In this document: positions 7,976-16,184 of the stretch, piece by piece
How the letters are laid out: every line of letters starts with the position of its first letter
Numbering within the stretch: position 1 is the first letter of the stretch
From: JAAYCI01 sp964550985
Lineage (GTDB): Bacteria; Bacillota; Clostridia; Oscillospirales; Ruminococcaceae
Length of the DNA stretch: 30,602 nucleotides
NCBI GenBank assembly: GCA_964550985.1
Contig: CAZKBM010000033.1
Span: forward strand, 1 to 30,602
Reading direction: 5' to 3'
Made by a program: the position numbers and the translations under genes
Notes under the pieces: model-generated
The model's database searches: none
What the model was told of the DNA's origin: nothing
The model's input: only the letters and a program-made list of their open reading frames with translations

Positions 7976-9769
7976 TTAGAACAGCGGCCCACTGCCCATC
8001 ATTTCCGGCGGAGGGGCCTGGTTGCCGTTTGGCCGGCTTTGGGGGGCCTCAAGCAGGCCCACGGGGCCACCGCCCGGCAGGGCGGTGGTATCTAGCAGGG
8101 TATACCGGGATATCAGCGATTTTAGTACATGCGCCTGGCTGGAGAGTTCCTCCGAAGCCGCGGCCGATTCCTCGCTGGTGGCTGAATTGATTTGAACCAC
8201 CGAGGAGATTTGGTCAATCCCCACCGTTACCTGGGCAATGGCGGCAGCCTGTTCATCTGTGGCGCGTGTGATATCGCCTATTACCTCTGTGGTGGCGGTA
8301 ACATTTTCCACGGCGTTGTTCAGCTCCTCAGCCGTTACATTGGCCAGGCGCACCCCTTGGGCAATGGCCGAAACCGAGCCCTCGATTAAGGTGGTGGTAT
8401 TTTGGGCGGCATCTGCACTTTTGGCCGCCAGGTTGCGTACTTCATCGGCCACCACGGCAAAGCCCTTGCCCGCAGCACCCGCCCGCGCGGCCTCTACGGC
8501 GGCATTCAGCGCCAAAATATTGGTTTGGAAGGCGATATCCTCAATGGTTTTGATGATTTTGCTAATCTCCTGCGACTTACTCTCAATTTCACCCATGGAG
8601 CTCATCAGTTGCTGCATCTGGCTGTTGCTGCTTTGGATGGAGGAAGTGGCACTGCCCGCCATGCTACTGGCTTTTTCCGCATTTTCGGCATTTTGTTTTA
8701 CCTGGCTGGAGATATCGTTTAATGTGGCCGAAAGCTCCTGTACGCTGCTGGCCTGCTGGGTGGCGCCCTGCGCCAGAGACTGCGCCCCCGAGGATACCTG
8801 CTCGGCCCCGGAGGTAACCAAACTGGCAGAGGCGTCAATTTTGGAAAGGGTGCCTGAGGTGGTAAAAAGCATGCCGGTGATGGACTCCTCAATCTGCTTA
8901 AAATCTCCCAAGAAGGGCTGGGATGGTTGCAAATTTAGGTTCCCTTTTGCCACCTCGTTCATGGCGCGGTCAATATCGGCAATATAGCAGCGGATGACGG
9001 AGGTGGATTTGCGCATACTGCTGGCAAGCGAGCCCAGCTCGTCCCGGCTTTGGTAATTGATGGTAAGATCCAATCTCCCCTCGGCCATCTCAAGGGCGGC
9101 TTTTTCCAGTTCGCGCACCGGTGTTGCAATAGAGCGGCGGATGAGAATCACCATCACCACGCTGACGGCAACGGTAAGAACCAGTGTAAAAAATACGATG
9201 GTTTTAGCAAAGTTACCGGTGGCAGCCGCATCCTCCTGCTGCTTATTGGCCAAAGCGTCGGTGGCATCGAAAGATTTTTGCAAAGACTCGGTCGCAATAT
9301 CGAATGCCGGTACATAGTTGTCTTTAAATATTTGCAGGGCCTTGGCATCATTCTCATCCGACTGTGGTTGGTTCAGTATTTCCACAATCTGGGCGCGGTA
9401 GCCGGCCGCGGCGGCCAGCTTGGTGCGGAAATCTTCCACGATGGCAGGGTCAACCCTGGTATTGGAAGCAAAGTTATCTAAAGACTGTTTCAGCTTGTCT
9501 CCCTCTTTGGTGGCGGTATCCAACAGGGCCAGGGTCTCCTCACGGCCTGGCGTGGCAATGGCCTCGGAAATATAGCGCTCCACCGAAGTCATATCCACCC
9601 GAATTTCCCACAGATAATTCGTATTGGGCAGGGTTTTAGTGGCATACAGGTTTACAATTTGGTTTATGCTGCCAATGTTTAAAAGGGCCACAACGCCCAG
9701 CGCAATAACCAGGGCAATTACAATACCAAAGCTTACAAGAAGTTTTGCGGTGATTTTTAAATTTTTCAT
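7976..9769 (-). CDS. methyl-accepting chemotaxis protein (4HB-HAMP-MA)
   Basis: A 597-residue chemoreceptor. Membrane helix 1 is at about 9-31, an extracellular all-helical four-helix-bundle ligand domain at about 32-185, membrane helix 2 at about 188-210 and HAMP at about 211-265. The cytoplasmic signalling bundle carries the highly conserved hairpin tip (the segment beginning IAFQTNILALNAAVEAARAG and continuing GKGFAVVADEVR) that contacts CheA and CheW. Gln/Glu pairs flank it as likely methylation sites. The C-terminal tail is Pro/Gly-rich without a CheR-tethering pentapeptide. ATG 9769 has GAGGAA just upstream; a TTG at 9838 overlaps the preceding gene and lacks a ribosome site. It is 65 bases downstream of the hemerythrin-PilZ gene and probably cotranscribed. 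The ligand is unknown. Confidence 0.93.
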   Translation of the reverse strand: MKNLKITAKLLVSFGIVIALVIALGVVALLNIGSINQIVNLYATKTLPNTNYLWEIRVDMTSVERYISEAIATPGREETLALLDTATKEGDKLKQSLDNFASNTRVDPAIVEDFRTKLAAAAGYRAQIVEILNQPQSDENDAKALQIFKDNYVPAFDIATESLQKSFDATDALANKQQEDAAATGNFAKTIVFFTLVLTVAVSVVMVILIRRSIATPVRELEKAALEMAEGRLDLTINYQSRDELGSLASSMRKSTSVIRCYIADIDRAMNEVAKGNLNLQPSQPFLGDFKQIEESITGMLFTTSGTLSKIDASASLVTSGAEQVSSGAQSLAQGATQQASSVQELSATLNDISSQVKQNAENAEKASSMAGSATSSIQSSNSQMQQLMSSMGEIESKSQEISKIIKTIEDIAFQTNILALNAAVEAARAGAAGKGFAVVADEVRNLAAKSADAAQNTTTLIEGSVSAIAQGVRLANVTAEELNNAVENVTATTEVIGDITRATDEQAAAIAQVTVGIDQISSVVQINSATSEESAAASEELSSQAHVLKSLISRYTLLDTTALPGGGPVGLLEAPQSRPNGNQAPPPEMMGSGPLF

Positions 9770-9834
9770 GGCATTTCCTCTTCTTCCGGTTAGTTTTGTG
9801 TTTTGCTTATGGATGCACCCACAAGATGTGGGGT

Positions 9835-10842
9835 TCAAGAGGTTTTTACGCGCCTGTGCGCCTGGGAATGGAAGATAAATTCCGAAACAATATTCAGCAT
9901 TTCAGGGGTTTCCGCCTCAAACAGGCACCCATACCAAAAAGCATCCGATTTGTGGTTTTGGGCGATGCGCACCACATCGCAGTAGCCGGTTACCAAATGT
10001 TTGTTCACTTCAAATTGCACATAAAACAGGTGTTTTAAGGGTAAGGGCACCTGTGTTTCCAAAAGCATACCCCCGTGGCTGATATCCATGGCCATTGCCT
10101 CTATGGGCCCTCTGGCCGACAAAAGAGAGACGGGGAGGCGGCAATTTACCCTGGGGTAGCCTCGTTTGTTTTTGGGGGCGATAATTTTGGTGTTGAACAA
10201 TTTCAGTTCTTCAGGTCGGGACGCCAACACCCGGGCAATAATCACCCGCACCTCCCCACTTGCATCGGTGAAGGTAAGCTTTACCACAGTGCCCATGCGC
10301 AGGGCGGGGATATCTTTGTACAGGGGTTCAATGGTAATTTGGTGCTCGTTAATCTCCTGAATGCGGCCAAAGCCCAGCGGCATACGCTCCATGGATATCA
10401 CTTCACAGCGCCGCCCCAAAAGTTCTTCGGGGCTTATGGCCTTGCTGTGCAGGCAGTATTCTGCAAAAGAGAGGTCATCTTTTGCAATATGGTCGTTCAG
10501 CAAAGCGGCCGAAAAATCCAGCAGGGTTTGGCCCGGGGTTTCCAGTTCGCCAAGTTCTAGCTGGCGCTGTATGCTGCCAAGCTGTTTTGCCATGGCGCGG
10601 TGCATCTCTACGTGGTCTTCCGCCAAAGGGTAGCGCCGCAGCTGCATCCAGTGTTCTTCCTCTTTAAAATGGGCAGCGGTATATTGGCTTAGCTGCTTTA
10701 AAAATTCACGAATTTGGAAGCTCTCTAACTGGGTGTCGGCCTGTTCGGCAAAGCGGTTAATGAGCGTAAATATCTCTTGATGTTGCTTGTCAACCACATC
10801 TATTTCGGTCACCAAATCATTTGACCAATTGCGGATGTGCAT
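9835..10842 (-). CDS. bacteriohemerythrin-YcgR fusion: O2/NO-binding hemerythrin joined to a c-di-GMP-binding PilZ protein
   Basis: A 335-residue soluble protein in two parts. Residues 1-135 are a bacteriohemerythrin with the complete di-iron ligand set: His21, His58, Glu62, His77, His81, His118 and Asp123, in the family spacing. Residues about 140-222 resemble the YcgR N-terminal (PilZN) barrel, and about 225-325 form a PilZ domain with Arg227-x3-Arg231 and Asp253-x-Ser255-x2-Gly258, the c-di-GMP ligands. YcgR proteins slow or redirect the flagellar motor when c-di-GMP binds; hemerythrins bind O2 or NO. The fusion therefore predicts a protein that combines redox gas and c-di-GMP signals. ATG 10842 is eight bases after AAGGAG (10851-10856). 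A chemoreceptor gene follows in the same operon. Binding of either ligand is inferred from motifs. Confidence 0.9.
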   Translation of the reverse strand: MHIRNWSNDLVTEIDVVDKQHQEIFTLINRFAEQADTQLESFQIREFLKQLSQYTAAHFKEEEHWMQLRRYPLAEDHVEMHRAMAKQLGSIQRQLELGELETPGQTLLDFSAALLNDHIAKDDLSFAEYCLHSKAISPEELLGRRCEVISMERMPLGFGRIQEINEHQITIEPLYKDIPALRMGTVVKLTFTDASGEVRVIIARVLASRPEELKLFNTKIIAPKNKRGYPRVNCRLPVSLLSARGPIEAMAMDISHGGMLLETQVPLPLKHLFYVQFEVNKHLVTGYCDVVRIAQNHKSDAFWYGCLFEAETPEMLNIVSEFIFHSQAHRRVKTS

Positions 10843-10925
10843 GGGGGGAACTCCTTCAAAATAGAGGCTACAACTCTTTCACTTAATGCATCGTATATAT
10901 TTGCACTTACTGTAAACCTTGCCTG

Positions 10926-10970
10926 ACAGTTTCTAGCAGAAGTTTGCCGCGCAAGCTTTTGAGAAACCGT
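10926..10970. repeat. dispersed palindromic repeat, copy 2 (longest form)
   Basis: An inner hairpin of AGAAGTTTGC and GCAAGCTTTT around a CGC loop is enclosed by outer arms GTTTCT (10929-10934) and AGAAAC (10962-10967). The match with the other copies includes the flank ACAGTTTCTAGCA, shared with 30572-30584. It lies upstream of the hemerythrin-YcgR gene. Confidence 0.65.
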
Positions 10971-11330
10971 AACAAATAGCCGGTGCTTCGAGGCCTGCTC
11001 CACGTAAAATGACAAAATCTCACAAAAGCAGAACCTGCCTATAAAGCGCCACACATATTTTGTTCCCCAATTATATCAATATACCGGTTATTTTCAACAT
11101 TCTGATGGCAAATGCCACAGTGGTACTTTCACGCATTGGCACCAATATACCTTAAAACGAGTATGCCGGAAGAGAAAGGAAAAAATTGCCATATCTGCCT
11201 GCGTGCACAAATGATTCACATTAAATGTGGCAACTTTTAGCCCGCGCTTCACTCACAAATTCTTTTGTTTGCTATAAAAGCAAAATAAATGCTATTTACC
11301 GTTTTATTTATTTCCACTTATTTACAAAAG

Positions 11331-11360
11331 CAAAAAGCACCGGCCTGGGGCGGCCGATGC
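11331..11360 (-). terminator. Rho-independent terminator of the Bce-like operon
   Basis: On the minus strand a 9-bp stem with one wobble (11352-11360 with 11337-11345) and a six-base loop is followed directly by five T (11336-11332). It lies about 50 bases after the permease stop codon. Confidence 0.85.
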
Positions 11361-11412
11361 AGATGGGGCAGCAAAGTCAAAATTGCGTAAGGTTTTTGGG
11401 TATTTTTAAACT

Positions 11413-13398
11413 TTATTGAGTGGCGGCTTGGCGGCGTACAATACGGAAATAGCTGTGGGCCGTTTGCCGAAATACCAAGAGATACACCAGAACATAAGCC
11501 AAAACGGTGAGTGCGCTTGCCAAAACCAGCAGTGGCAGGTTGAGCACCCCAAAAATGACCATGGCGCGGCTAATGGGGAAAAAGGCCACAACGATGTGGA
11601 CCACAGCCGCCACAAGCGGCAGGAAAAATACCGCCAATATTTGGCTGTTTATGGTCTTTTTCACCTCTGCTTCCCCCATGCCCACCTTTTGCAGTATTTC
11701 AAAGCGGCCGGCGTCGTCGTACCCTTCGGAAAGTTGCTTGTAGTAGATGATAAGCGCGGCGGCCAGCATGAACAGAATGCCAAAGTACAGGCCCAAAAAC
11801 AGGAAGCCACCATTGCTTGCATACCAGTTTTGCCGGGCGCCCTCGCGTGAATTATAACGGAAATTCTCCTGTGTATGCGTCGATTCCAAATAGGAATAAA
11901 ACTCTGTTTCAAAACGTTGCAGGCCAGCCTCGCTGCCCTCAATGTCAAAACCTACAATATAACTGGGGGCCTGGTTGGAAACTTCTCCCCCCGCCTGCAT
12001 TACGGCCTGCACCGCGGCTTGGCTTGGCAGCACCAGGGTAAAACTGCGCAGCAAATCTCGGCTGCTGGCCTCTTTTTTCCCAAAAGATTCCAGCAGATAC
12101 ACCCTGTAGTCGATTCCATTTATGGCCAGCGTTTCCTCATCATAGCGGCCGCCGCTTACCAGCAAAAGCGCCTCACCCTCGGCCAGTTGCAGGTTTTGGC
12201 CCTCGCAGCGGTTATAATCGGCAAGGTTTAGCAGGCTGACATAATTGGCGCCCAAGGTGGCAGCGGGGTCATTGGTGGCCTGTAAGCCAGCTTGATTTTG
12301 CACGGCGACAAAACTATTTTCTTCATACTGTTGCCGGCTGCCAAGGCTCACCCCGCTGCCCTCGGCCACCGCCTGGGCCCCGGCCAAAATGGCCGAGGCA
12401 TCCTCGGCAGAGGAAAACTGCATGGAATAGGCATAGGGGTATTGTGCCTTGAGGGAGTCCTCGGCGCCAAAGTTCAGCGCCACCGTGCTGGAAACCGTAA
12501 CCAGCACCATGCAGCTTAAAATGCAGATGGTGGCAAGCCCCGCCGCATTTTGCCGCATACGGTAAATCATACCTGAAACCGAGATAAAGTGCCCCGGCTG
12601 ATAGTAATACTTTTTGTTTTTTCGCAGCATTTTTAACAGGGTGATACTGCCGGAGGTAAACAGGCAGTAGGTGCCTAGTATAACCAGTAAAACAGCCGGC
12701 AAAAAGGTCATAATCACCTCCACTGGGGAGGTAAAATACAGCGCGATAAAGTAGCCCCCGGCCAGACACAAAAGGCCAAATATGGTTAATAGTTTGGAGG
12801 ATTTGGGCTCTTTCTCCCCCTGGTTGGCCCCAGCCATAAGGCCGATGGGGCTGCTGGTTTTTACCTGCCAAAGGTTTGCCAGCAGGGTGCAGGCAAACAC
12901 AAAGCCAAAAAAGGCCGCCGTGTAACCCAGCGCCATAAGGCTGGGCGGCATGGAGAGCATTACCGTAAAGCGCACCATGCGCAGCAGCAGCCAAAAAAGC
13001 AACTGGCTAAGCAACATGCCCAAAACAAGGCCCAGCACAATGGCCAAAACCGCTATAAAAAATGTTTCAAAAAACATCAGGCAGGCAATGTTCTTTTTTT
13101 CCATACCCAAAATGGAGTAAAGTCCCAACTCTTTTTTGCGGCGTTTCATCAAAAAGCTGTTCGTATAAAAAATCAGCAGGCTGCAAAACAGGGCCATGAT
13201 GATTGCCCCAATGGCGGTGAAGGATTTTACCACGCTCTCCCCGCGCATTCCATCCAGTGCGCCGTTTGCGTTTATGGCCCAAAGGGTATACAGCGTAAAA
13301 ATGGAGACGGTGCAGGCCAGCAGATAGGGCAGGTAGGTGCTGCGGTTGCGCCAGAGGTTGGATAGGGCAAGTTTTGCGTAAAAGGGGAGGCTATGCAT
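11413..13398 (-). CDS. BceB-like ABC transporter permease (FtsX family)
   Basis: A 661-residue membrane protein with the Bce-type layout: ten predicted membrane helices, and a large extracellular domain of about 215 residues (about 315-530) between helices 7 and 8. Helix 1 is near 19-40, helices 2-7 fall between about 58 and 314, and helices 8-10 between about 533 and 640. In this family the permease binds peptide antibiotics (bacitracin, lantibiotics or host peptides) or their lipid-bound complexes, frees the lipid target, and signals transport flux to its partner kinase. ATG 13398 follows AGGAGG by nine bases. The gene begins one base after the ATPase stop codon, so translation is probably coupled. 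The actual peptide cannot be read from the sequence. Confidence 0.93.
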   Translation of the reverse strand: MHSLPFYAKLALSNLWRNRSTYLPYLLACTVSIFTLYTLWAINANGALDGMRGESVVKSFTAIGAIIMALFCSLLIFYTNSFLMKRRKKELGLYSILGMEKKNIACLMFFETFFIAVLAIVLGLVLGMLLSQLLFWLLLRMVRFTVMLSMPPSLMALGYTAAFFGFVFACTLLANLWQVKTSSPIGLMAGANQGEKEPKSSKLLTIFGLLCLAGGYFIALYFTSPVEVIMTFLPAVLLVILGTYCLFTSGSITLLKMLRKNKKYYYQPGHFISVSGMIYRMRQNAAGLATICILSCMVLVTVSSTVALNFGAEDSLKAQYPYAYSMQFSSAEDASAILAGAQAVAEGSGVSLGSRQQYEENSFVAVQNQAGLQATNDPAATLGANYVSLLNLADYNRCEGQNLQLAEGEALLLVSGGRYDEETLAINGIDYRVYLLESFGKKEASSRDLLRSFTLVLPSQAAVQAVMQAGGEVSNQAPSYIVGFDIEGSEAGLQRFETEFYSYLESTHTQENFRYNSREGARQNWYASNGGFLFLGLYFGILFMLAAALIIYYKQLSEGYDDAGRFEILQKVGMGEAEVKKTINSQILAVFFLPLVAAVVHIVVAFFPISRAMVIFGVLNLPLLVLASALTVLAYVLVYLLVFRQTAHSYFRIVRRQAATQ

Positions 13399-13399
13399 G

Positions 13400-14167
13400 T
13401 TAAACCGCCTCCTGCCCAGCCGCGCACACCGTTAGCGCATGGCCAATTTTTTGGTAGAGTTCCTCATCGCTGCCGCTGCCACGGTAGATTTGATGGAACA
13501 CCTCGCCGTCGCGTATAAAAAGCACCCGCCCGGCCTTACTGGCCGCCCTGGCCGAATGGGTTACCATCAAAATGGTTTGCCCTTCGCCGTTTACCTCGGC
13601 CAAAAGCTGTAGCAGCGTACCAGAGGCCTTCGAGTCCAGCGCGCCGGTGGGCTCATCTGCCAGCACCAGGTCTGGCCCGGTGATAAGCGCCCGCGCCGCA
13701 GCCGTGCGCTGCTTTTGCCCGCCCGAAACCTCATAGGGGAATTTTTGCAGGATATCGGTAATGGATAGCTTTTGCGCCAGAGGGGCCAGCCGCGCGCGCA
13801 TCTCCTCATATTTATGGCCCGAGAGCACCAGCGGCAGGTAGATATTGTCCTCAATACTCAGGGTATCCAGCAGGTTAAAATCCTGAAAAACAAAACCCAG
13901 GTGCTTGCGGCGGAAAGCGGCAAGCTGGCCCTCCTTCACGCTGGACATCGGCTTCCCGCGCAGGTTTACCTCCCCTTTTGTGGGTTTATCCAGGGATGCC
14001 AATATATTGAGCAGGGTGGTTTTGCCGCTTCCGCTTTCGCCCATAATGGCCACAAACTCCCCCTCTTCTACGCTGAACGAGACATCGCGCAGGGCCTCCA
14101 CCTTATTTGCGCCAAAACGTGTGGTATAAATTTTTTGCAGATGACTGGCGACCAGTAACGCCATCAT
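13400..14167 (-). CDS. BceA-like ABC transporter ATP-binding protein
   Basis: A 255-residue ATPase with every core motif: Walker A Gly-Glu-Ser-Gly-Ser-Gly-Lys-Thr at 43-50, Q-loop in FVFQDFNLLD, signature VSGGQKQR, Walker B LVLADEP followed by the TGALD D-loop, and the switch His in MVTHS. It belongs to the MacB/LolD/BceA group that pairs with FtsX-type permeases and powers the adjacent permease. ATG 14167 is preceded by AAGGAGG (14172-14178); a second ATG follows immediately. A 165-base gap separates it from the kinase gene and carries the palindrome at 14282-14325 and a possible promoter, so transporter expression can be controlled apart from the two-component genes. Confidence 0.95.
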   Translation of the reverse strand: MMALLVASHLQKIYTTRFGANKVEALRDVSFSVEEGEFVAIMGESGSGKTTLLNILASLDKPTKGEVNLRGKPMSSVKEGQLAAFRRKHLGFVFQDFNLLDTLSIEDNIYLPLVLSGHKYEEMRARLAPLAQKLSITDILQKFPYEVSGGQKQRTAAARALITGPDLVLADEPTGALDSKASGTLLQLLAEVNGEGQTILMVTHSARAASKAGRVLFIRDGEVFHQIYRGSGSDEELYQKIGHALTVCAAGQEAV

Positions 14168-14235
14168 AACGCCTCCTTTGGGTTTATTTGGGCTATGCAG
14201 GCGCTTTACGCCCCCGCTGCCCCGCCTTCCCCTCT

Positions 14236-14241
14236 ATTTTA
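14236..14241 (-). promoter_or_regulatory. possible -10 box of the Bce-like transporter promoter
   Basis: TAAAAT on the minus strand, about 65 bases downstream of the centre of the palindrome at 14282-14325. No good -35 box lies 16-18 bases upstream (the spacer region is G/C-rich), as expected for a promoter that needs an activator. The position fits activation by a BceR-like regulator, but this is inference. Confidence 0.4.
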
Positions 14242-14281
14242 CCGCCGGGGCCCGCCCCCCTGCCATCGATTTGGCTTACAA

Positions 14282-14325
14282 TACGGGTGGCCAAGCTTAC
14301 AAAATTGTAAGCTTGGCCACCCGTA
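14282..14325. promoter_or_regulatory. 44-bp palindrome with BceR-type operator core
   Basis: Two perfect 21-bp arms (14282-14302 and 14305-14325) around a central AA. The core reads TTACA, four bases, TGTAA (14297-14310), which matches the TnACA-N4-TGTAA motif described for BceR-like regulators. An extra half-site GCTTACAA at 14274-14281 lies 21 bp, two helical turns, from the identical half-site at 14295-14302. It sits between the kinase stop codon and the ATPase gene, where a BceR target promoter is expected. As RNA it would also form a long stem-loop, but no T-run follows on the minus strand. Confidence 0.75.
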
Positions 14326-14332
14326 AACGCCC

Positions 14333-15352
14333 TCATTCCACTTCCAGCACCGGCTGGGCCAGGCAAAGCAGCACCCGCGTACCCCTGCCAAGGTTTGATT
14401 CCAACCGGATGCCAAAGCCCATTTTTTGCAGTATCTCCCTGCAAAGGTACAGCCCAATGCCTGTGGAACTGCGCTCGGCCCGGCCTGCAAGGCCGGTAAA
14501 GCCCCGCTCAAACACCCGCGGCAGGTCCTCGGGCGGTATGCCGCAGCCGCTATCCTCTATCACCAGGGTATCCGGCCCTTCCTCGTACACCTGCACCCCG
14601 CCCGCAGCGGTGTATTTTACCGCATTGGAAAAAAGCTGCTCCAGCACAAAGCAAAGCCATTTTTCATCTGTAACCACACAAATTTTTTCCGCCTTTACCG
14701 TAAGGGAGAGGTTTTTACAGATGAAGAGGGTGGCACAGTTTTTGGCCGCCTTTTTTGCCAGCTCCCCCACCTTGCAAGGCCGCAGCAACAGGTCGTTTTG
14801 TACACTTTGCAGCCGCTGGTATTGCAGCACCATATCCACATACTGCCCGGTGCGCAGCAGTTCCTGCAAAAAACTGCGGCTTTGTACGCCGCTTGGGGCC
14901 CCTTCGTCACTTTGCAGCAGCAGCCGCATGGCGGCCAGCGGGGTTTTAATCTGGTGGGCCCAAAGGGTATAGTACTCGTCGGCGTCCCGGCATGTAGCCT
15001 CATTTAGGGCCTCCAGCCTTTTGCGCTCGGCCTCAAGTTCGGCGGCAATCTGTATATAATCTGCCTCCAGCAAGCTGGTTCCGCCCGGCAAGGGCCCCAG
15101 TGGGAAGCGCCCCGCCAACTGTTGCAGTTCCCTGTGCCGCCGGCAAAACCGCATAAAATCCCACAGGGCAAGCCCCAGCCCCAGGCAGCCCCCCAAAAGG
15201 GCCGCATAGCCCGCAACGCCCCAGGGGTAAGCATATAGGGCGTATACCAAAAAGAAAAAACCAAATACCGCCGCCTGGTACAGCAGCACCACGCGGCGGG
15301 CAACTAGCCAGTGCAAAAATATCCGGCTTGTTTTCATTTCTTTCCTATCCAT
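14333..15352 (-). CDS. BceS-like intramembrane-sensing histidine kinase
   Basis: A 339-residue kinase. Two membrane helices (about 18-41 and 45-66) are joined by only a few extracellular residues, so there is no sensor domain; kinases of this group detect their stimulus through the partner ABC transporter. The phosphoacceptor is His133 in the motif Trp-Ala-His-Gln-Ile-Lys-Thr-Pro. The ATP-binding domain has the N box QLFSNAVKYT, G1 DSGCGI, F box FERGF and G2 STGIGLYL. I use ATG 15352, two bases after the regulator stop codon, with GAGAGG in the end of the regulator gene; a GTG at 15358 would overlap that ribosome site. Translation is likely coupled to the regulator. Confidence 0.93.
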   Translation of the reverse strand: MDRKEMKTSRIFLHWLVARRVVLLYQAAVFGFFFLVYALYAYPWGVAGYAALLGGCLGLGLALWDFMRFCRRHRELQQLAGRFPLGPLPGGTSLLEADYIQIAAELEAERKRLEALNEATCRDADEYYTLWAHQIKTPLAAMRLLLQSDEGAPSGVQSRSFLQELLRTGQYVDMVLQYQRLQSVQNDLLLRPCKVGELAKKAAKNCATLFICKNLSLTVKAEKICVVTDEKWLCFVLEQLFSNAVKYTAAGGVQVYEEGPDTLVIEDSGCGIPPEDLPRVFERGFTGLAGRAERSSTGIGLYLCREILQKMGFGIRLESNLGRGTRVLLCLAQPVLEVE

Positions 15353-15354
15353 AC

Positions 15355-16038
15355 TCACCTCTCAGGGGGCACAAAATAACCAGCCCCCTTTTTGGTTTCA
15401 ATAAAGCCCACAAGGCCCGCATCATCCAGCTTTTTGCGCAGCCGAGCCACATTTACCGTCAGGGTGTTGTCATCTATAAAGGCCTCATCCTCCCACAGCG
15501 CACGCATGATATCCTCACGCCGGTTCACCCGCCCCGGCTGCGCCATCAGCAGTTGCAATATCCGCAGTTCGTTGGGGGTTAACGGCACGGCCCCGCCGCC
15601 TCTGCAGCGCAGAGCCATTGCGTCGGCATCTAGGCTTACGCCGTGGCAGCTCAGGGCCGCCACCGGGGCGCCAAGGGCATAGCTGCGGCGTAAAAGGGCC
15701 TGCACCTTGGCCAAAAGCAGCCGCATATCAAAGGGCTTTGCCACAAAATCATCCGCCCCCTGGTTTAGGGCCGTCACCTGGTTCATATTATCGGCCGCCG
15801 AGGAGAGGAACAAAATGGGTACGGTGGAGGTTTTGCGGATTTCACCGCACCAATAAAAACCGCTGCGGTGCGGCAGGGAGAGATCCAGCAGCACAAGGTT
15901 TGGCTGAAAGGTGTGAAACACACCCAAAACATCGGCAAAATTCTCGGTCCGTTTTGTCTCAAAACCCCAGTTTTCCAATTCCTGCGCCACCAGCCGCGCA
16001 ATGGCGGGGTCGTCCTCCACCAACAGTATTTTGTACAT
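15355..16038 (-). CDS. BceR-like response regulator (OmpR family)
   Basis: A 227-residue regulator. The receiver domain (1-115) has the acidic pocket Glu8-Asp9-Asp10, phosphoacceptor Asp52 in LLDLSLP and Lys101 in AKPF. The C-terminal winged-helix domain (about 125-225) has the OmpR-type recognition region NTLTVNVARLRKKL and the wing KKGAGYFV. It should be phosphorylated by the adjacent kinase and activate the transporter genes, most simply at the palindrome 14282-14325. ATG 16038 follows a G-rich AGGGGGG ribosome site. The gap to the upstream desulfidase-family gene is 146 bases and contains no terminator that I would call. Confidence 0.94.
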   Translation of the reverse strand: MYKILLVEDDPAIARLVAQELENWGFETKRTENFADVLGVFHTFQPNLVLLDLSLPHRSGFYWCGEIRKTSTVPILFLSSAADNMNQVTALNQGADDFVAKPFDMRLLLAKVQALLRRSYALGAPVAALSCHGVSLDADAMALRCRGGGAVPLTPNELRILQLLMAQPGRVNRREDIMRALWEDEAFIDDNTLTVNVARLRKKLDDAGLVGFIETKKGAGYFVPPER

Positions 16039-16184
16039 TGGCCCCCCTGGCTAAAGCGCGCTGCGCCTCTGCTAATCCCTTTTATGTACTGTAACCATGT
16101 AACGAGTTTGCAAAAGGCCCTTTTTCACCCCTCCCCCCATTTCGGGGCGGGGCCCGCCAAACGGCGAGGCTACACTTCTGTAAG

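Larger units (their letters stand above)
10843..11412. other. intergenic region upstream of the hemerythrin-YcgR operon
   Basis: 570 bases between two minus-strand units. It holds the terminator of the Bce-like permease (11331-11360), one copy of the dispersed palindrome (10926-10970) and presumably the promoter of the hemerythrin operon. I looked for sigma-A and flagellar sigma-D promoter sequences and found none clear enough to call. No small gene is supported. Confidence 0.45.

Noticed and set aside
8238..8987. Long plus-strand frame opposite the chemoreceptor gene
   Set aside because: It is the shadow of the Ala/Ser-rich signalling domain on the other strand; no ribosome site and low-complexity composition.
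10843..11060. Flagellar sigma-D promoter before the hemerythrin-YcgR operon
   Set aside because: I searched for TAAA with a following GCCGATAT-like box at the right spacing on the minus strand and found no acceptable match.
14282..14325. Plain Rho-independent terminator after the kinase gene
   Set aside because: The stem is long, but the minus-strand sequence after it is not T-rich, and the centre matches a BceR-type operator better.
16125..16180. Terminator between the desulfidase-family gene and the response regulator gene
   Set aside because: Only short GC-rich stems (CGCC/GGCG, CCCC/GGGG) and no T-run on the minus strand.
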